A DNA stretch of 47,411 nucleotides from Diplocloster agilis (GCF_019042275.1 NZ_JAHQCW010000045.1:1-47411), one strand, 5' to 3'. Shown: positions 1-8,566, numbered from the stretch's first letter. The notes: generated from the letters alone by a model not told the origin. Made by a program: numbers and translations.

Positions 1-254
1 CACGTCCGACGGGCAAGAGCCTCTGAACCGGGAACACATCACGTGTTCCTGGTGAATAGGCTCGGTTCCTGAACCCGGCTTTTCGATTCCCCTTAGCGGC
101 TGCCAGCGCAAGCCCTCTGCGCTTCCGGGGAGACAAAAAGACCCCGTCGGCCGGGAGCCTTCCCGGATACCGTCTCTGTCCCCTGCCAGAAGCAGCGGGC
201 ATACCCAAACCCGAGGAAGAACCTGGTTTTGTCCCAGAATACAGAACTTTTCCG
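1..254 (-). repeat. Partial type II giant palindrome (copy E), right half
   Basis: This is the tip and right arm of a large palindrome; its left arm lies outside the window. The tip is a hairpin at 31-37/43-49 inside a second helix at 17-22/58-63, with the internal-loop strands CTGA (23-26) and GAAT (54-57) between them. The same tip occurs at 23964-24010, and 1-33 is identical to the last 33 bases of the window. The right arm continues through the CTTAG motif (93-97) and the asymmetric GCCAGCGCAAGCCC motif to about 223-254. Its end runs up to the stop codon (255-257) of the alarmone synthetase, which is transcribed towards it. The exact right boundary is uncertain because the opposite arm is missing. 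Confidence 0.85.
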
Positions 255-896
255 CTAGCCTTCCCTCTCCGCCTCGGGATCATAAAATCGTTCCATGCGT
301 CCCTCGATTTCTTCCAGCAGTAAGGAACATTCTTTTAATTCTTTCGAGAGCAGCGTCTTGTCGTCCCGCACCGCTTTATAGCACAACTGGTGCTCCATAC
401 TGGCCCAGAAGTCCATGGCCAGCGTTCGGATCTGGATCTCCACCGGATAATACTGTTTTCCTTCCGCGTGATATACCGTCACTCCCAGTACCAGATGGTA
501 ACTTCTGTAACCGTTTTTCTTCGGCTCTTCTATATAGTCCTTCTCCTTGATCATAATAATATCCATCTGCTTTTTCAAAATATTGACTATCGTATATACA
601 TCCTGAACATAAAAGCAGATTACACGGATACCCGCGATATCGGTCAGATAATCTTTCGCCGCCTCAAAACTGACCGGTATCCCTTTCCGGTCCAGCTTAC
701 CAACGATGCTGTTCAACGTCTTAATCCTGCTTTGCATACTATGTATTGGATTATGCTTGTGTCTGCGCTGAAAATCTTTATCCAGAGTCTCAAGCCACAC
801 CTGGACGATCGACACCGCGTCCTCATAGGGTTGAATAAAATCCTCGTATTCTCTTAAATCGGAGGCGATACTGCTGACATTAATCCCTGTTTCCAT
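255..896 (-). CDS. Small alarmone synthetase, RelA/SpoT domain GTP pyrophosphokinase (RelQ-like)
   Basis: The 213-residue protein should transfer pyrophosphate from ATP to GDP or GTP, making (p)ppGpp in the cytoplasm. It is a single synthetase domain with no HD hydrolase, TGS or ACT domain, and its length matches Firmicutes RelQ/YjbM. Visible family motifs are YLTDIAGIRVICFYVQDVY, the GYRSYHLVL segment and VEIQIRT followed by FWASMEHQLCYK. A GTG at 902 is also in frame, but the GAGG ribosome-binding site (908-905) suits the ATG at 896. The gene stands alone, downstream of the selenium block on the same strand, and its stop codon abuts the giant palindrome at 1-254. RelP-type synthetases are similar, so the exact subfamily is less sure than the activity. 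Confidence 0.9.
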   Translation of the reverse strand: METGINVSSIASDLREYEDFIQPYEDAVSIVQVWLETLDKDFQRRHKHNPIHSMQSRIKTLNSIVGKLDRKGIPVSFEAAKDYLTDIAGIRVICFYVQDVYTIVNILKKQMDIIMIKEKDYIEEPKKNGYRSYHLVLGVTVYHAEGKQYYPVEIQIRTLAMDFWASMEHQLCYKAVRDDKTLLSKELKECSLLLEEIEGRMERFYDPEAEREG

Positions 897-1138
897 ACGC
901 ACCTCATGTCGTTATTCTTTCTTCATTTCTTTCATACATGCGTCTTTGCGCTTATATCGGTATGGGCAGGCTTCTTTTTTTCTGCCTTGTGTCTTCTTAA
1001 AATTCCCACATGAAATTATCCTACCACTCTTCCCTAAAAAAATCCTTAATCTCAGCACAATTTAATAAAAATTTTGTAAAATTTATAATTTCTTAATAGA
1101 TAAGATCTATTTGTTTTCTAATCCGCTATGAGAAGTAA

Positions 1139-1177
1139 TAAGGAGTGCCGGTCTGCTGTTCAGACCAGGCACTCCTG
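1139..1177 (-). terminator. Probable terminator hairpin overlapping the DUF3343 stop codon
   Basis: On the minus strand AGGAGTGCC and TGGTCTG pair with CAGACC and GGCACTCCT around a short loop. The tail (TATTACTT) is a weak U tract, so termination may be inefficient. The last codons and the TGA of the DUF3343 gene (stop at 1160) lie in the upstream arm, so a ribosome finishing that gene would sit on the hairpin. Nothing else is seen between 897 and 1159 except AT-rich sequence that probably holds the alarmone synthetase promoter. Confidence 0.55.
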
Positions 1178-1396
1178 TATCGATTCATATCTTAAGTGTC
1201 TCTCCTGCATCCACCTTGTCAGCTGTTCCGAATCAAGAGGAGGGCAAGCCCAGGCCATTCCGCAGCCGGCGGATAAAATCCGGGGAACGGGTATCAGCCT
1301 TCCCTCCATTTTTTCTGTTTTGCACCTCTTCTCCATAGCCATCGCATCGGCGGTCGTATGGAATGTAATCACTAATTTCATTTCTTTTTTTCTCAT
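1160..1396 (-). CDS. DUF3343 protein, putative Se/S carrier
   Basis: This 78-residue protein has the DUF3343 pattern: an N-terminal strand (LVITFHTTADAMAMEK) and a conserved PRILSAGCGMAWACP segment with two cysteines. Members occur with selenium genes, and a role as a selenium or sulfur carrier has been proposed from context rather than shown. The start at 1396 is chosen because GTGGAG precedes it at good spacing; the codon lies one base past the yedF stop (TGA at 1398-1400), so translation is probably coupled. A start further upstream would run deep into yedF. It is the last gene of the yedE-yedF-DUF3343 group. Confidence 0.75.
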   Translation of the reverse strand: MRKKEMKLVITFHTTADAMAMEKRCKTEKMEGRLIPVPRILSAGCGMAWACPPLDSEQLTRWMQERHLRYESIQECLV

Positions 1397-1397
1397 A

Positions 1398-1604
1398 TCA
1401 CTCCACGATAAGCTCAAACTCTGATCCCAATTGCCTCACGCTTATCTTTTTCCCCTGGCTTTTTGCATATTTCTCCACATTCATCTTCTGATGCGGTTCG
1501 GAAACCAGAATTTTGATCTTCTCTTTCGGGTTCTTTTTCACCGCTTCCATCGCCATCATCAAAGGCTCCGGACAGGATAATCCCCTGGCGTCTACCTCTA
1601 CCAT
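1398..1604 (-). CDS. yedF: TusA/YedF-like sulfur or selenium carrier protein
   Basis: The 68-residue protein is a single TusA/SirA fold. It starts with the signature DARGLSCPEPLMMAMEA, where the cysteine in the CPEP box is the expected persulfide or selenide carrier, and ends in the typical beta strand FELIVE. Longer clostridial YedF proteins add a DsrE-like domain, absent here. GAGGAATTGGTT before the ATG at 1604 sets the start; the open frame extends to 1661 but that would overlap yedE. Its position between yedE and DUF3343 downstream of sel genes supports a selenium-trafficking role, which remains inferred. Confidence 0.8.
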   Translation of the reverse strand: MVEVDARGLSCPEPLMMAMEAVKKNPKEKIKILVSEPHQKMNVEKYAKSQGKKISVRQLGSEFELIVE

Positions 1605-1629
1605 AACCAATTCCTCACTTTCCAAACAT

Positions 1630-2715
1630 TTACTGTCTGTCTTCCCGTTTTCGTATGCCAAAACCGATGGCCAGCAAAATTACAATGCACAAAAGCACCG
1701 CCGCTTTACCGGCCGCAGCCGGCCCTCCGGGCGCATTGGTTTCCGCGTTGGCCGCTGCGGCGGCCAGACCGAAATTATGGCATACAGCCGCGCCCACGAA
1801 CATCCCAAGAAACGTGATGGCGCTGTCTGAAGATCCCTGTCCCGCCAAAACCAGCTGTCTTAGCGGACAGCCGCCTGCCAATACCGCCGCAAATCCAACC
1901 ACGTACATGCCCAGCAGGTTCCATATATGCTGCGCATGCGCCACCGGCTGCCCGGAGAAAGAAAAATGAAACCCTCCTGTGGCGATATTGTAGATCAGCA
2001 TCACTACGAAGAATCCCCCGATCACCGAGATCAGGTCAAAGTTTTTGAGCAGCAGGATATCCCGTACGCTGCCCGCGAAACAAGCGCGGCTCTTCTGCGC
2101 AATAGCTCCGAACAAAAGGCCTCCGGCCAAAGATAACAGAATGGGCGCCCGCATACTTCCCGGACCGCTCTCACTGGAGGCCATGAGCGTCGTTGTCACA
2201 CTGAGAAGCAGTAATCCCACGAGGATCACCGGCAGGACCCAGCCGCCGGACTTTTTTGTCTCATAGGCACGCCCCAGGCTAAAGCCTTTTTTCAGGGCCA
2301 GGCTCCCCGTCGCCACGCCGAGCACAAACCCTATCAGCGCTATGTACGCGTTCAGATCGCCCGCCGCCATACGGATCACCATGCGAAGAGGGCATCCCAG
2401 GAATACCAAGGAACCGATCATCATCAGGACGCCCAGCAGAAACCGGATCATGGGAGAGGATCCCGCGGAAGAGCGGTATTCCTTCGTTATCAGCGCGATC
2501 AGAAATGCCCCCGCTACAAATCCCACAATCTCCGGCCGGAAATATTGCACGGCTTCCGCCTGGTGAAATTTCATTGCCCCTGCCGTATCACGGATAAAAC
2601 ACGCCACACAGATTGCCATGTTCTTCGGATTGCCGAAATAAGCCAGCAGCGCTGCGATTCCTCCAAGCATCGCGCCGGATGCCCATAACATTTTTTTCGA
2701 ACTTGTCAGATTCAT
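1630..2715 (-). CDS. yedE: YedE-family selenium metabolism membrane protein
   Basis: The 361-residue polytopic membrane protein belongs to the YeeE/YedE (TsuA-like) transporter family and to the branch linked to selenium genes. Roughly nine or ten hydrophobic segments are visible. Conserved cysteine motifs sit at the helix ends: GNPKNMAICVACFIRDTAG near the N-terminus, LGCPLRMV in the middle and GGCPLRQL in the second half. These are the sites thought to relay sulfur or selenium compounds through the pore. GGAGGACGAT before the ATG at 2715 sets the start; a longer frame from 2781 is also preceded by a G-rich stretch, but family members begin near 2715. The substrate, selenite-derived or otherwise, is inferred from context. 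Confidence 0.85.
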   Translation of the reverse strand: MNLTSSKKMLWASGAMLGGIAALLAYFGNPKNMAICVACFIRDTAGAMKFHQAEAVQYFRPEIVGFVAGAFLIALITKEYRSSAGSSPMIRFLLGVLMMIGSLVFLGCPLRMVIRMAAGDLNAYIALIGFVLGVATGSLALKKGFSLGRAYETKKSGGWVLPVILVGLLLLSVTTTLMASSESGPGSMRAPILLSLAGGLLFGAIAQKSRACFAGSVRDILLLKNFDLISVIGGFFVVMLIYNIATGGFHFSFSGQPVAHAQHIWNLLGMYVVGFAAVLAGGCPLRQLVLAGQGSSDSAITFLGMFVGAAVCHNFGLAAAAANAETNAPGGPAAAGKAAVLLCIVILLAIGFGIRKREDRQ

Positions 2716-2815
2716 ATCGTCCTCCTTTTTTCGCCTGAGCTGCGATAGAATCTTGCAGGATTCCCGGAAGATCTCTTGCATGTTCTATTCCCCCCACTCA
2801 GTTTCCCTGTCCAAC

Positions 2816-2849
2816 AAAAAAAGGCAGGTTATGCTTAATAACCCGCCCT
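2816..2849 (-). terminator. Intrinsic terminator in the yedE leader
   Basis: A 10-bp stem (2838-2847 with 2823-2832, one G-U pair) and a 5-nt loop are followed by seven U on the minus strand. It lies between lysR and yedE. It may simply end the selDAB-lysR transcript. However, a good promoter sits just upstream at 2869-2898, so any transcript from it would meet this terminator after about 15 nt, as in an attenuator. Confidence 0.8.
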
Positions 2850-2868
2850 TTCCCACAATTCTGTTATT

Positions 2869-2898
2869 ATCATACAAAAAATACCGGTGCCTGTCCAA
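2869..2898 (-). promoter_or_regulatory. Predicted sigma-A promoter for yedE
   Basis: On the minus strand TTGGAC (2898-2893) and TATGAT (2874-2869) are separated by 18 bp. Transcription would begin near 2862, upstream of yedE and just before the leader terminator. Confidence 0.5.
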
Positions 2899-2923
2899 TC
2901 GATATTACCCATAGGCTGCCATG

Positions 2924-2946
2924 AATTATAGAAAATATCTATAATT
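2924..2946. promoter_or_regulatory. 9-bp perfect dyad, possible LysR-type binding site
   Basis: AATTATAGA and TCTATAATT form a perfect dyad with a 5-bp spacer. Its centre is about 73 bp upstream of the predicted yedE start site, close to where LysR regulators usually bind, and the lysR gene ends only 38 bp away. Binding by that regulator is an inference. Confidence 0.45.
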
Positions 2947-2983
2947 TCCGCATCTGCCTCCTCGGGGCCTTGATGGCAAAAGT

Positions 2984-3895
2984 TCAGATCCGATCTTTGC
3001 CATAGGTCATCCTCACGTAATCTGCCAGGGCGGCCGCAGCCGCGGATAATTCAATCTCTTTTTCCCATACCAGATAAAGATCCCTGTGAATGACGCCCTC
3101 CTGCAGATCGAACTGCAGGATTTTCCCCTCTTCCGTATAATCCCGGACCGCTTTTTCCGATATGATAGCCACTCCCAATCCTTTGCTGACCGACCGCTTG
3201 ATCATCTCCGGATGATCCATATGAGCCGCTATATTAAGCTCCGATATATGGATTCCAAAACGCTGCAGGAACTCCTCCGTCTCCCTGCGGGTTCCGGAAC
3301 CGGACTCCCGGATCAAAAAGGGGACCTCTTTTAGTTTTTGGGCCGGGAAACCGTTCTGCTGATATGTTCGATATTCCTCTGCCGGAGGGGTGATAACGAC
3401 CAGCTTGTCTGTATAAAAGGGAGTGAACACACACCGGCTCTCGGGAAGTCTGGTGCCGGTGAATCCAAGCTCCGCGTCATGGCTGATAATTTTTTCCACC
3501 ACACCCTGGCTGTCGCTTTGGATCACCTGGAATTTTTCATCCGGATACTGTTTCCGATACGCGCTCAGAATCTCCGGCAGTATATATTGACCCGGGATCG
3601 TGGATGCCGCCAGCGCCAGCCGCTCATTACGGCGTCTTCCCTTTAAATGGAATTCCTTTAGTATTTTTTCTTCCAGGCCCAGCATTTGTCTGGCGTACAG
3701 ATAGAGCCGCTCCCCTTTGGCAGTGACAAATAGCTCTTTCGTGCTTCGGGCCAGAAGCCGGCAGCCCAGTTCTTTTTCCAGGGACTGGATATGGGCGCTC
3801 ACGGTGGGCTGTGTCAAATACAACGCTTTTGCTGCTTTGGAAAAACTCTTTTGTTCCACTACGCAGACGAACGCTTCCAGTTGTTTCAGATTCAT
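2984..3895 (-). CDS. LysR-family transcriptional regulator linked to selenium metabolism
   Basis: The 303-residue protein has a standard LysR layout: a winged helix-turn-helix in the first 60 residues (FSKAAKALYLTQPTVSAHIQSLEKELG) and a LysR substrate-binding domain from about 90 to the end. Its ATG overlaps the selB stop by four bases (ATGA), so it is translated from the same message as selB. Regulators of this branch are commonly encoded next to sel and yedE genes. A dyad and a promoter lie just downstream, before yedE, making yedE the most obvious target. The effector is unknown. Confidence 0.88.
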   Translation of the reverse strand: MNLKQLEAFVCVVEQKSFSKAAKALYLTQPTVSAHIQSLEKELGCRLLARSTKELFVTAKGERLYLYARQMLGLEEKILKEFHLKGRRRNERLALAASTIPGQYILPEILSAYRKQYPDEKFQVIQSDSQGVVEKIISHDAELGFTGTRLPESRCVFTPFYTDKLVVITPPAEEYRTYQQNGFPAQKLKEVPFLIRESGSGTRRETEEFLQRFGIHISELNIAAHMDHPEMIKRSVSKGLGVAIISEKAVRDYTEEGKILQFDLQEGVIHRDLYLVWEKEIELSAAAAALADYVRMTYGKDRI

Positions 3896-5808
3896 AACGC
3901 AGACACCCTTTCGCTTTCTTTCCCGTCTTTTCTCGTAATCCCCCGGGAGTCCAGATCTTCCAGCAGAATACGGATGCTCCTGCGGTTTGTTCCGAACAGA
4001 TCCCGAAGTTCCGTAACGGTAATTTTCCCATTTTGTCTTAACAGGGCGGATATTTTTGCGCAGGCATCCTCATAGAGCTCCGCCAGTGTATAGCAGTCCT
4101 GCGTGAGCTTATATAACTTGCCTTTTTCCAGCTCGTCCGCGCAGATATCCAGGACCGTCTGTTCCGCTATGCCCCCAAAGTCCATATCCCTCAGGCGCAC
4201 AAAGTCCATGCCGCCGGCAGTGAGATTCTCAAACAGGATGTCCGTGACCTTTTGATAGGTACCGTCACAGGGTACCTGATAGTTTTTCAGGCGGACCAGC
4301 TGTGCGCCGGTTTGTAGCCTTCCCTGGTCACTGGCCGTCTGGCAGAAGGCATCGCAGAATTCCTGGGTCATCCAGGGATCACAGCCGGTGCGCAGCTGGG
4401 CTTTTCCAATTCCCCAGCGATAGGGACGCTCCTTATGAAAACGGCTCAGATACGCTTCCGTCCGGCTGATCTGCTCCTCGTACCGCTCCCGTTCATAGAG
4501 AAAAGTCTTTGTTTTACCCTGAAGCGATACCAGATGCTCCTCTTTTTCTAAAACAGCGGCGGCATAGGCAATGCTGCTTTCATCCGCCCCAAAAGCTGCG
4601 GCCAGCTCTTGTTTTACAATAAACCCATGGGGTTGTTTTTGTATATACATCAGGATTTCCTGCGGAAAGTCCGCCGCTTCCTCCCGGCGAAACTCCTCCA
4701 GATCCTTTGGCCGGTATCTATGTTTTTTCACAGGATTCGGATCCAGTATTTCTCCGCCACCGATGGTTTCAAGGGGGGAATAGAATCGGAGAATAAAACG
4801 ATCCCCTTTCAGCACCGCCAGATCTTCCTCCAAAACAAGCTGGGCATATCCGCTTTCACCGGCCGCCAGTTCTTCCGTATCCATCAGTACGGCACGGCAC
4901 AATAATTTCGCAGCCCCTATATAGAGATGAAGCCTTGTGCGGTTTAAAAGCCTGCGTTTCGTATGCCGGCACATATGAATCCGCACGTCCAGAAGCCGTG
5001 TATTGCGAAGGGCTCCTTCCCTGGCGATCACCGTACCTCTCCTGATTTGGGAACATACGATGTCCGGAAGGTTCACGGCTGTGCGCTGGCCCGCGGACGC
5101 TTTTTCCATCTCCTGTCCATGTACCTGCACCCCACGTATTCTGCAGGGCAACATCTGGGGATAGAGAAACAGCCGGTCTTCCCTGGCGATCTCTCCTGAC
5201 AGCAGCGTTCCCGCCGCTATGGTTCCCAGTCCTTTCTTCTGAAAAATACGATCAATAAAAAGGCGCGGGAAGGTGCTTACGTTACGAAAGAGCGGCCCCT
5301 GTCTTAAGAGCCGCTCCATCAGAATCGCCAAATCCGGTATCCCTTCCCCCGTCACGGCGGACACGTATGCCATAGGCGCGTTCGCAAAGCAGCTGCCGCT
5401 CAGCCGCTGCCGGACATCTTCTGTCACCAGATCTCTTAACTGCCTATCCACCAGGTCACACTTGCTGAGTACAATCATTCCGCGTGTGACTCCCAGCTGT
5501 TCCAGTATCTCCACATGCTCTACCGTCTGGGGCATTACACCCTCGTCCGCCGCGATCACCAGCAGCACCAGGTCGATTCCGCTGACCCCTGCCAGCATAT
5601 TGCCGATAAACCTTTCATGGCCGGGTACATCGATTATCCCGACCCGATCTCCGCCGGGCAGATCAAAATATGTGAATCCCAGATCGATGGTAATTCCTCT
5701 TTTTTTCTCTTCCTCCAGCCGGTCCGTGTCCCGGCCGGTCAGGGCTTTGATCAACGCAGTTTTCCCGTGATCGATGTGACCGGCCGTTCCCACGGTCCAA
5801 TAGGTCAT
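3892..5808 (-). CDS. selB: Selenocysteine-specific elongation factor SelB
   Basis: SelB carries Sec-tRNA(Sec) to the ribosome at UGA codons by binding both the tRNA and the SECIS hairpin. The 638-residue length is close to other SelB proteins. The GTPase motifs are clear: GHIDHGKT (10-17), DVPGHE (60-65) and SKCD near 118-121. The EF-Tu-like domains 2 and 3 and an extra domain follow, and the last ~250 residues look like the winged-helix array that binds SECIS RNA. The start at 5808 is set by an ATGA overlap with selA; the open frame upstream is only selA read in another frame. Translation is probably coupled to selA and to the LysR gene. No tRNA-Sec gene is visible in the window. Confidence 0.96.
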   Translation of the reverse strand: MTYWTVGTAGHIDHGKTALIKALTGRDTDRLEEEKKRGITIDLGFTYFDLPGGDRVGIIDVPGHERFIGNMLAGVSGIDLVLLVIAADEGVMPQTVEHVEILEQLGVTRGMIVLSKCDLVDRQLRDLVTEDVRQRLSGSCFANAPMAYVSAVTGEGIPDLAILMERLLRQGPLFRNVSTFPRLFIDRIFQKKGLGTIAAGTLLSGEIAREDRLFLYPQMLPCRIRGVQVHGQEMEKASAGQRTAVNLPDIVCSQIRRGTVIAREGALRNTRLLDVRIHMCRHTKRRLLNRTRLHLYIGAAKLLCRAVLMDTEELAAGESGYAQLVLEEDLAVLKGDRFILRFYSPLETIGGGEILDPNPVKKHRYRPKDLEEFRREEAADFPQEILMYIQKQPHGFIVKQELAAAFGADESSIAYAAAVLEKEEHLVSLQGKTKTFLYERERYEEQISRTEAYLSRFHKERPYRWGIGKAQLRTGCDPWMTQEFCDAFCQTASDQGRLQTGAQLVRLKNYQVPCDGTYQKVTDILFENLTAGGMDFVRLRDMDFGGIAEQTVLDICADELEKGKLYKLTQDCYTLAELYEDACAKISALLRQNGKITVTELRDLFGTNRRSIRILLEDLDSRGITRKDGKESERVSAL

Positions 5809-7214
5809 AGGGCGATTCCTCCCAATGACTGAAGCAGCACTTGCCCCAGAATCTCGAAATCCTCCTTCAGCACCGTGCGAAGATCCAGCACCAGTTTCTC
5901 CTCCGTCACCCGGACGATCACCGGGGTACTGCCCCTGCGCAGCAGCTGTTCCGCCTCCACAACCGTTCTTCCCTTGGGCGTGAACGTGATGCACTTACTG
6001 GGAAAATATTCCTCCGGGAGAGCGCCTCCCCCCATCTGCGACATGCTATCCTCGATCTGTATTACATACTGTCCTCCCAGGGGCTTTAACATTTCTTTTA
6101 ATTTCCAGGCCATCTGTTCCAATTCCGTAATCGGCCTGGTCATCATATTCAGAATCGGAATCCGGTAGCAGGCTTCCTCCTCCCGGAGATAAGCCCGGAA
6201 AGTCATCTCCAGGGCCGCCGCCGTAAATTTATCGATCCGCAGCGCCCGCATCATCGGATGCTTTTTAAGCGCAGCCACATATTTCTTACGGCCCGCGATA
6301 ATACCGGCCTGGGGGCCTCCCAGAAGCTTATCCGCGCTGAAGCATACCAGATCCGCCCCCTCCTCTATGGTCTCCTGCACGGTAGGTTCGTGGGGCAATC
6401 CGTATTTACTTAAGTCCAGCAGGCTGCCGCTGCCCAGATCCACGATCACCGGCACACCCTGCTTCTCTCCGATGGAGCTTAGCTCCCTTACCGGCGTACT
6501 CTGTGTAAATCCGATGATCTTATAATTGCTGGTGTGCACTTTTAGGATGGCTCCGGTGTTCCAGGCTACCGCTTTCTCATAATCCGCAAGCCTGGTCCGG
6601 TTCGTGGTTCCCACCTCGCGCAGTGTGGCTCCGCTTTGTTCCATCACATCCGGAATCCGGAACTGGCCGCCGATCTCGATCATTTCGCCTCTGGAGATCA
6701 CCACTTCCTTCCCCTTAGCCAGAGCGGTCAGGGCTAGCAGTACCGCCGCCGCATTATTATTGACGGCCACAGCGCTCTCCGCACCGGTCATCCGGCAGAT
6801 CCAGGATTCAAAATGGGCACAGCGCTCTCCCCGCTCTCCGGCTTCCAGATCATATTCCAGATTCGAATACCCCGTCAGCAGATTCGAGAGCCGCTCCATC
6901 TGTTCCTGCCCAAGCGGTGCCCGTCCCAGATTCGTATGCAGTATGGTTCCGGTGGCATTGATCACCCGTTTCATTCCATAGTCCGCCATCTTTTCCGTAC
7001 GCCTTCTGATCGAAAGCGGCAGATTCGTCACTTCCTCTAACATCTGTTCCTCGGCCATCCCCTGCGCGATCCGTTCCCGCAGCTTCTCCGTTTCCAGCCG
7101 GATCGCCTCCAGCACCAGCCTTCGGTCATAATCCAGCAATAAGTCCTGTATTTCCGATAGTTCCAGCAGCATATCCACCTTCGGTATGCTCCTGTACAAT
7201 TCCCTCTGATCCAT
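5805..7214 (-). CDS. selA: L-seryl-tRNA(Sec) selenium transferase SelA
   Basis: SelA converts Ser-tRNA(Sec) to Sec-tRNA(Sec) with selenophosphate as donor and pyridoxal phosphate as cofactor. The 469-residue protein has the fold-type I aminotransferase body; K296 in FSADKLLGGPQAG is the expected PLP lysine. The N-terminal region (1-80) matches the SelA tRNA-binding domain, and NATGTILHTNLGRAPL is a family signature. AGGAGGCGGAAG before the ATG fixes the start. It lies 66 bp after selD and overlaps selB by four bases, giving a selDAB operon. Confidence 0.96.
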   Translation of the reverse strand: MDQRELYRSIPKVDMLLELSEIQDLLLDYDRRLVLEAIRLETEKLRERIAQGMAEEQMLEEVTNLPLSIRRRTEKMADYGMKRVINATGTILHTNLGRAPLGQEQMERLSNLLTGYSNLEYDLEAGERGERCAHFESWICRMTGAESAVAVNNNAAAVLLALTALAKGKEVVISRGEMIEIGGQFRIPDVMEQSGATLREVGTTNRTRLADYEKAVAWNTGAILKVHTSNYKIIGFTQSTPVRELSSIGEKQGVPVIVDLGSGSLLDLSKYGLPHEPTVQETIEEGADLVCFSADKLLGGPQAGIIAGRKKYVAALKKHPMMRALRIDKFTAAALEMTFRAYLREEEACYRIPILNMMTRPITELEQMAWKLKEMLKPLGGQYVIQIEDSMSQMGGGALPEEYFPSKCITFTPKGRTVVEAEQLLRRGSTPVIVRVTEEKLVLDLRTVLKEDFEILGQVLLQSLGGIAL

Positions 7215-7280
7215 CTTCCGCCTCCTTTTCTATTTATCTTACATCTCTACCTTACGTCTGTGTTTTCTCAGGCCTTTCCT

Positions 7281-8339
7281 TTACTTCAGCCGCAGAAAGC
7301 ATCCCTTATATTCCTCAACGCTTCCTATGACCGCCGCCTTCGTCCTAAGGCCTTCGTCCCGAAGCTCCTTCAGTATCTTTTCCGCGTCTTCCTCCCGCAC
7401 ACAGGCCAAAAGGCCTCCGGATGTCTGCGGGTCCAGCAGGATATCCTGCATATACTCTTCTTTACGCTTCACGACAGCGGTTACATCCATATCCGCCAGC
7501 AGAAAATTTCCATTCTGATATGCGCCGGCCGGGATCACCCCCATCTGCGCGTAGGCAGCCGCGCCTTCCATGACCGGAATGTAACCGGAAAACAGATCCA
7601 TCGATACTTTGCTGGCCTTCGCCATCTCCATAGAATGCCCTACCAGCCCGAAGCCGGTCACATCCGTACACGCGTGCACCTCATAGCGTTCCAGCACTCT
7701 TTTCGCAGTCCGGTTCAATTCAGCCATTACCCGGACCACTTCCTCCACCTGGTCCGAAGAGGCAAGTCCGGCCTTCACCGCGGTATTCAGAATCCCGCTT
7801 CCCAGTGGCTTTGTAAGAATCAGCACATCTCCGGGTCTCGCTCCGTAATTTTTCCACAGCCTGTCCGGATGTACAAATCCGGTAACACACAATCCATACT
7901 TGGGCTCGTCGTCCTGAATCGTATGTCCGCCCACCAGTACGGCCTGCGCCTCCTGTACCTTCGAAGCTCCCCCCGCCAGTATATCCCCCAGAATACCCGG
8001 GTCCAGGCAATTAGGGAAACCTGTCACATTCAGCGCCAGCTTCGGCTCTCCTCCCATGGCATATACATCGCTCAGCGAATTAGCGGCGGCGATCTGACCG
8101 AACGTATAGGGATCATCCACAATCGGAGTAAAGAAATCGACCGTCTGAATCAACGCCAGCTCATCATTGATCCGATACACCGCGGCATCGTCCGACGTCT
8201 CCGTTCCCACGATCAAATTATCATCTGTAAATCTCGGCAGCTTGCTCAGCACCTGAGCAAGGGTCCCAGGACCTAATTTAGCCGCTCACCCAGCCGTACT
8301 GGACAGTTGGGTCAGCCTGATTTTCGTTCTGTCATCCAT
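7281..8339 (-). CDS. selD: Selenide, water dikinase SelD, a selenoprotein (in-frame TGA, Sec18)
   Basis: SelD makes selenophosphate from selenide and ATP. The frame after 8252 is a complete SelD body ([14 protein letters not shown], the [12 protein letters not shown] motif) but lacks the catalytic N-terminus. Reading upstream in frame restores it: ATG at 8339, then [11 protein letters not shown], a TGA at 8288-8286, then [15 protein letters not shown]. The TGA sits exactly where the family has catalytic Cys or Sec, so the full product has 352 residues with Sec at 18. AAGGGGG lies eight bases before the ATG. A hairpin downstream of the TGA fits a bacterial SECIS. Starting at 8252 would remove the active site. 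The gene heads selDAB, so its own synthesis depends on the pathway it feeds. Confidence 0.93.
8241..8261 (-). promoter_or_regulatory. Candidate bacterial SECIS hairpin in selD
   Basis: On the minus strand CTTGCTCA and TGAGCAAG form a perfect 8-bp stem with loop GGTGC. The loop begins 32 nt after the Sec TGA (8288-8286), within the usual spacing for bacterial SECIS elements, and starts with the G/U-type loop such elements show. A second small hairpin (GGTCC/GGACC, 8273-8262) lies between it and the TGA. Confidence 0.7.
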
Positions 8340-8490
8340 CGCAGATTCCCCCTTTCTTTCGTTTCTTACGTTATTTTAACACAGATGCGGTAAATTAAAC
8401 ACCCATTTTTGTTTTCAGCCCCCGGTTAGCCATCTGGTCCCGTGGCTTTCGCGAATCCGGATTGTACAGTCATTTACAGTATTCGCACAC

Positions 8491-8541
8491 AAAAAAAGAG
8501 CGTTTATAACCTTCCGCTTTTTCCAGAAGGCTTGCGCTCTT
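8491..8541 (-). terminator. Intrinsic terminator after the heptad-repeat gene
   Basis: A nested stem (GAGCG with CGCTC at the base, GCCTTC with GAAGGT inside) is followed by seven U on the minus strand. It lies 26 bp beyond the stop of the gene at 8567-8923 and separates it from selD. Confidence 0.85.
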
Positions 8542-8566
8542 TTCCATTTTATCCTTATGTGATTGA

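Noticed and set aside
7260-8276. 338-residue plus-strand frame opposite selD
   Set aside because: It is the antisense shadow of a well-supported selD and has no family features.
2716-8566. A tRNA-Sec (selC) gene near selDAB
   Set aside because: No sequence with the long acceptor and variable arms or a GGTTCRA T-loop was seen in the gaps; it is probably elsewhere in the genome.
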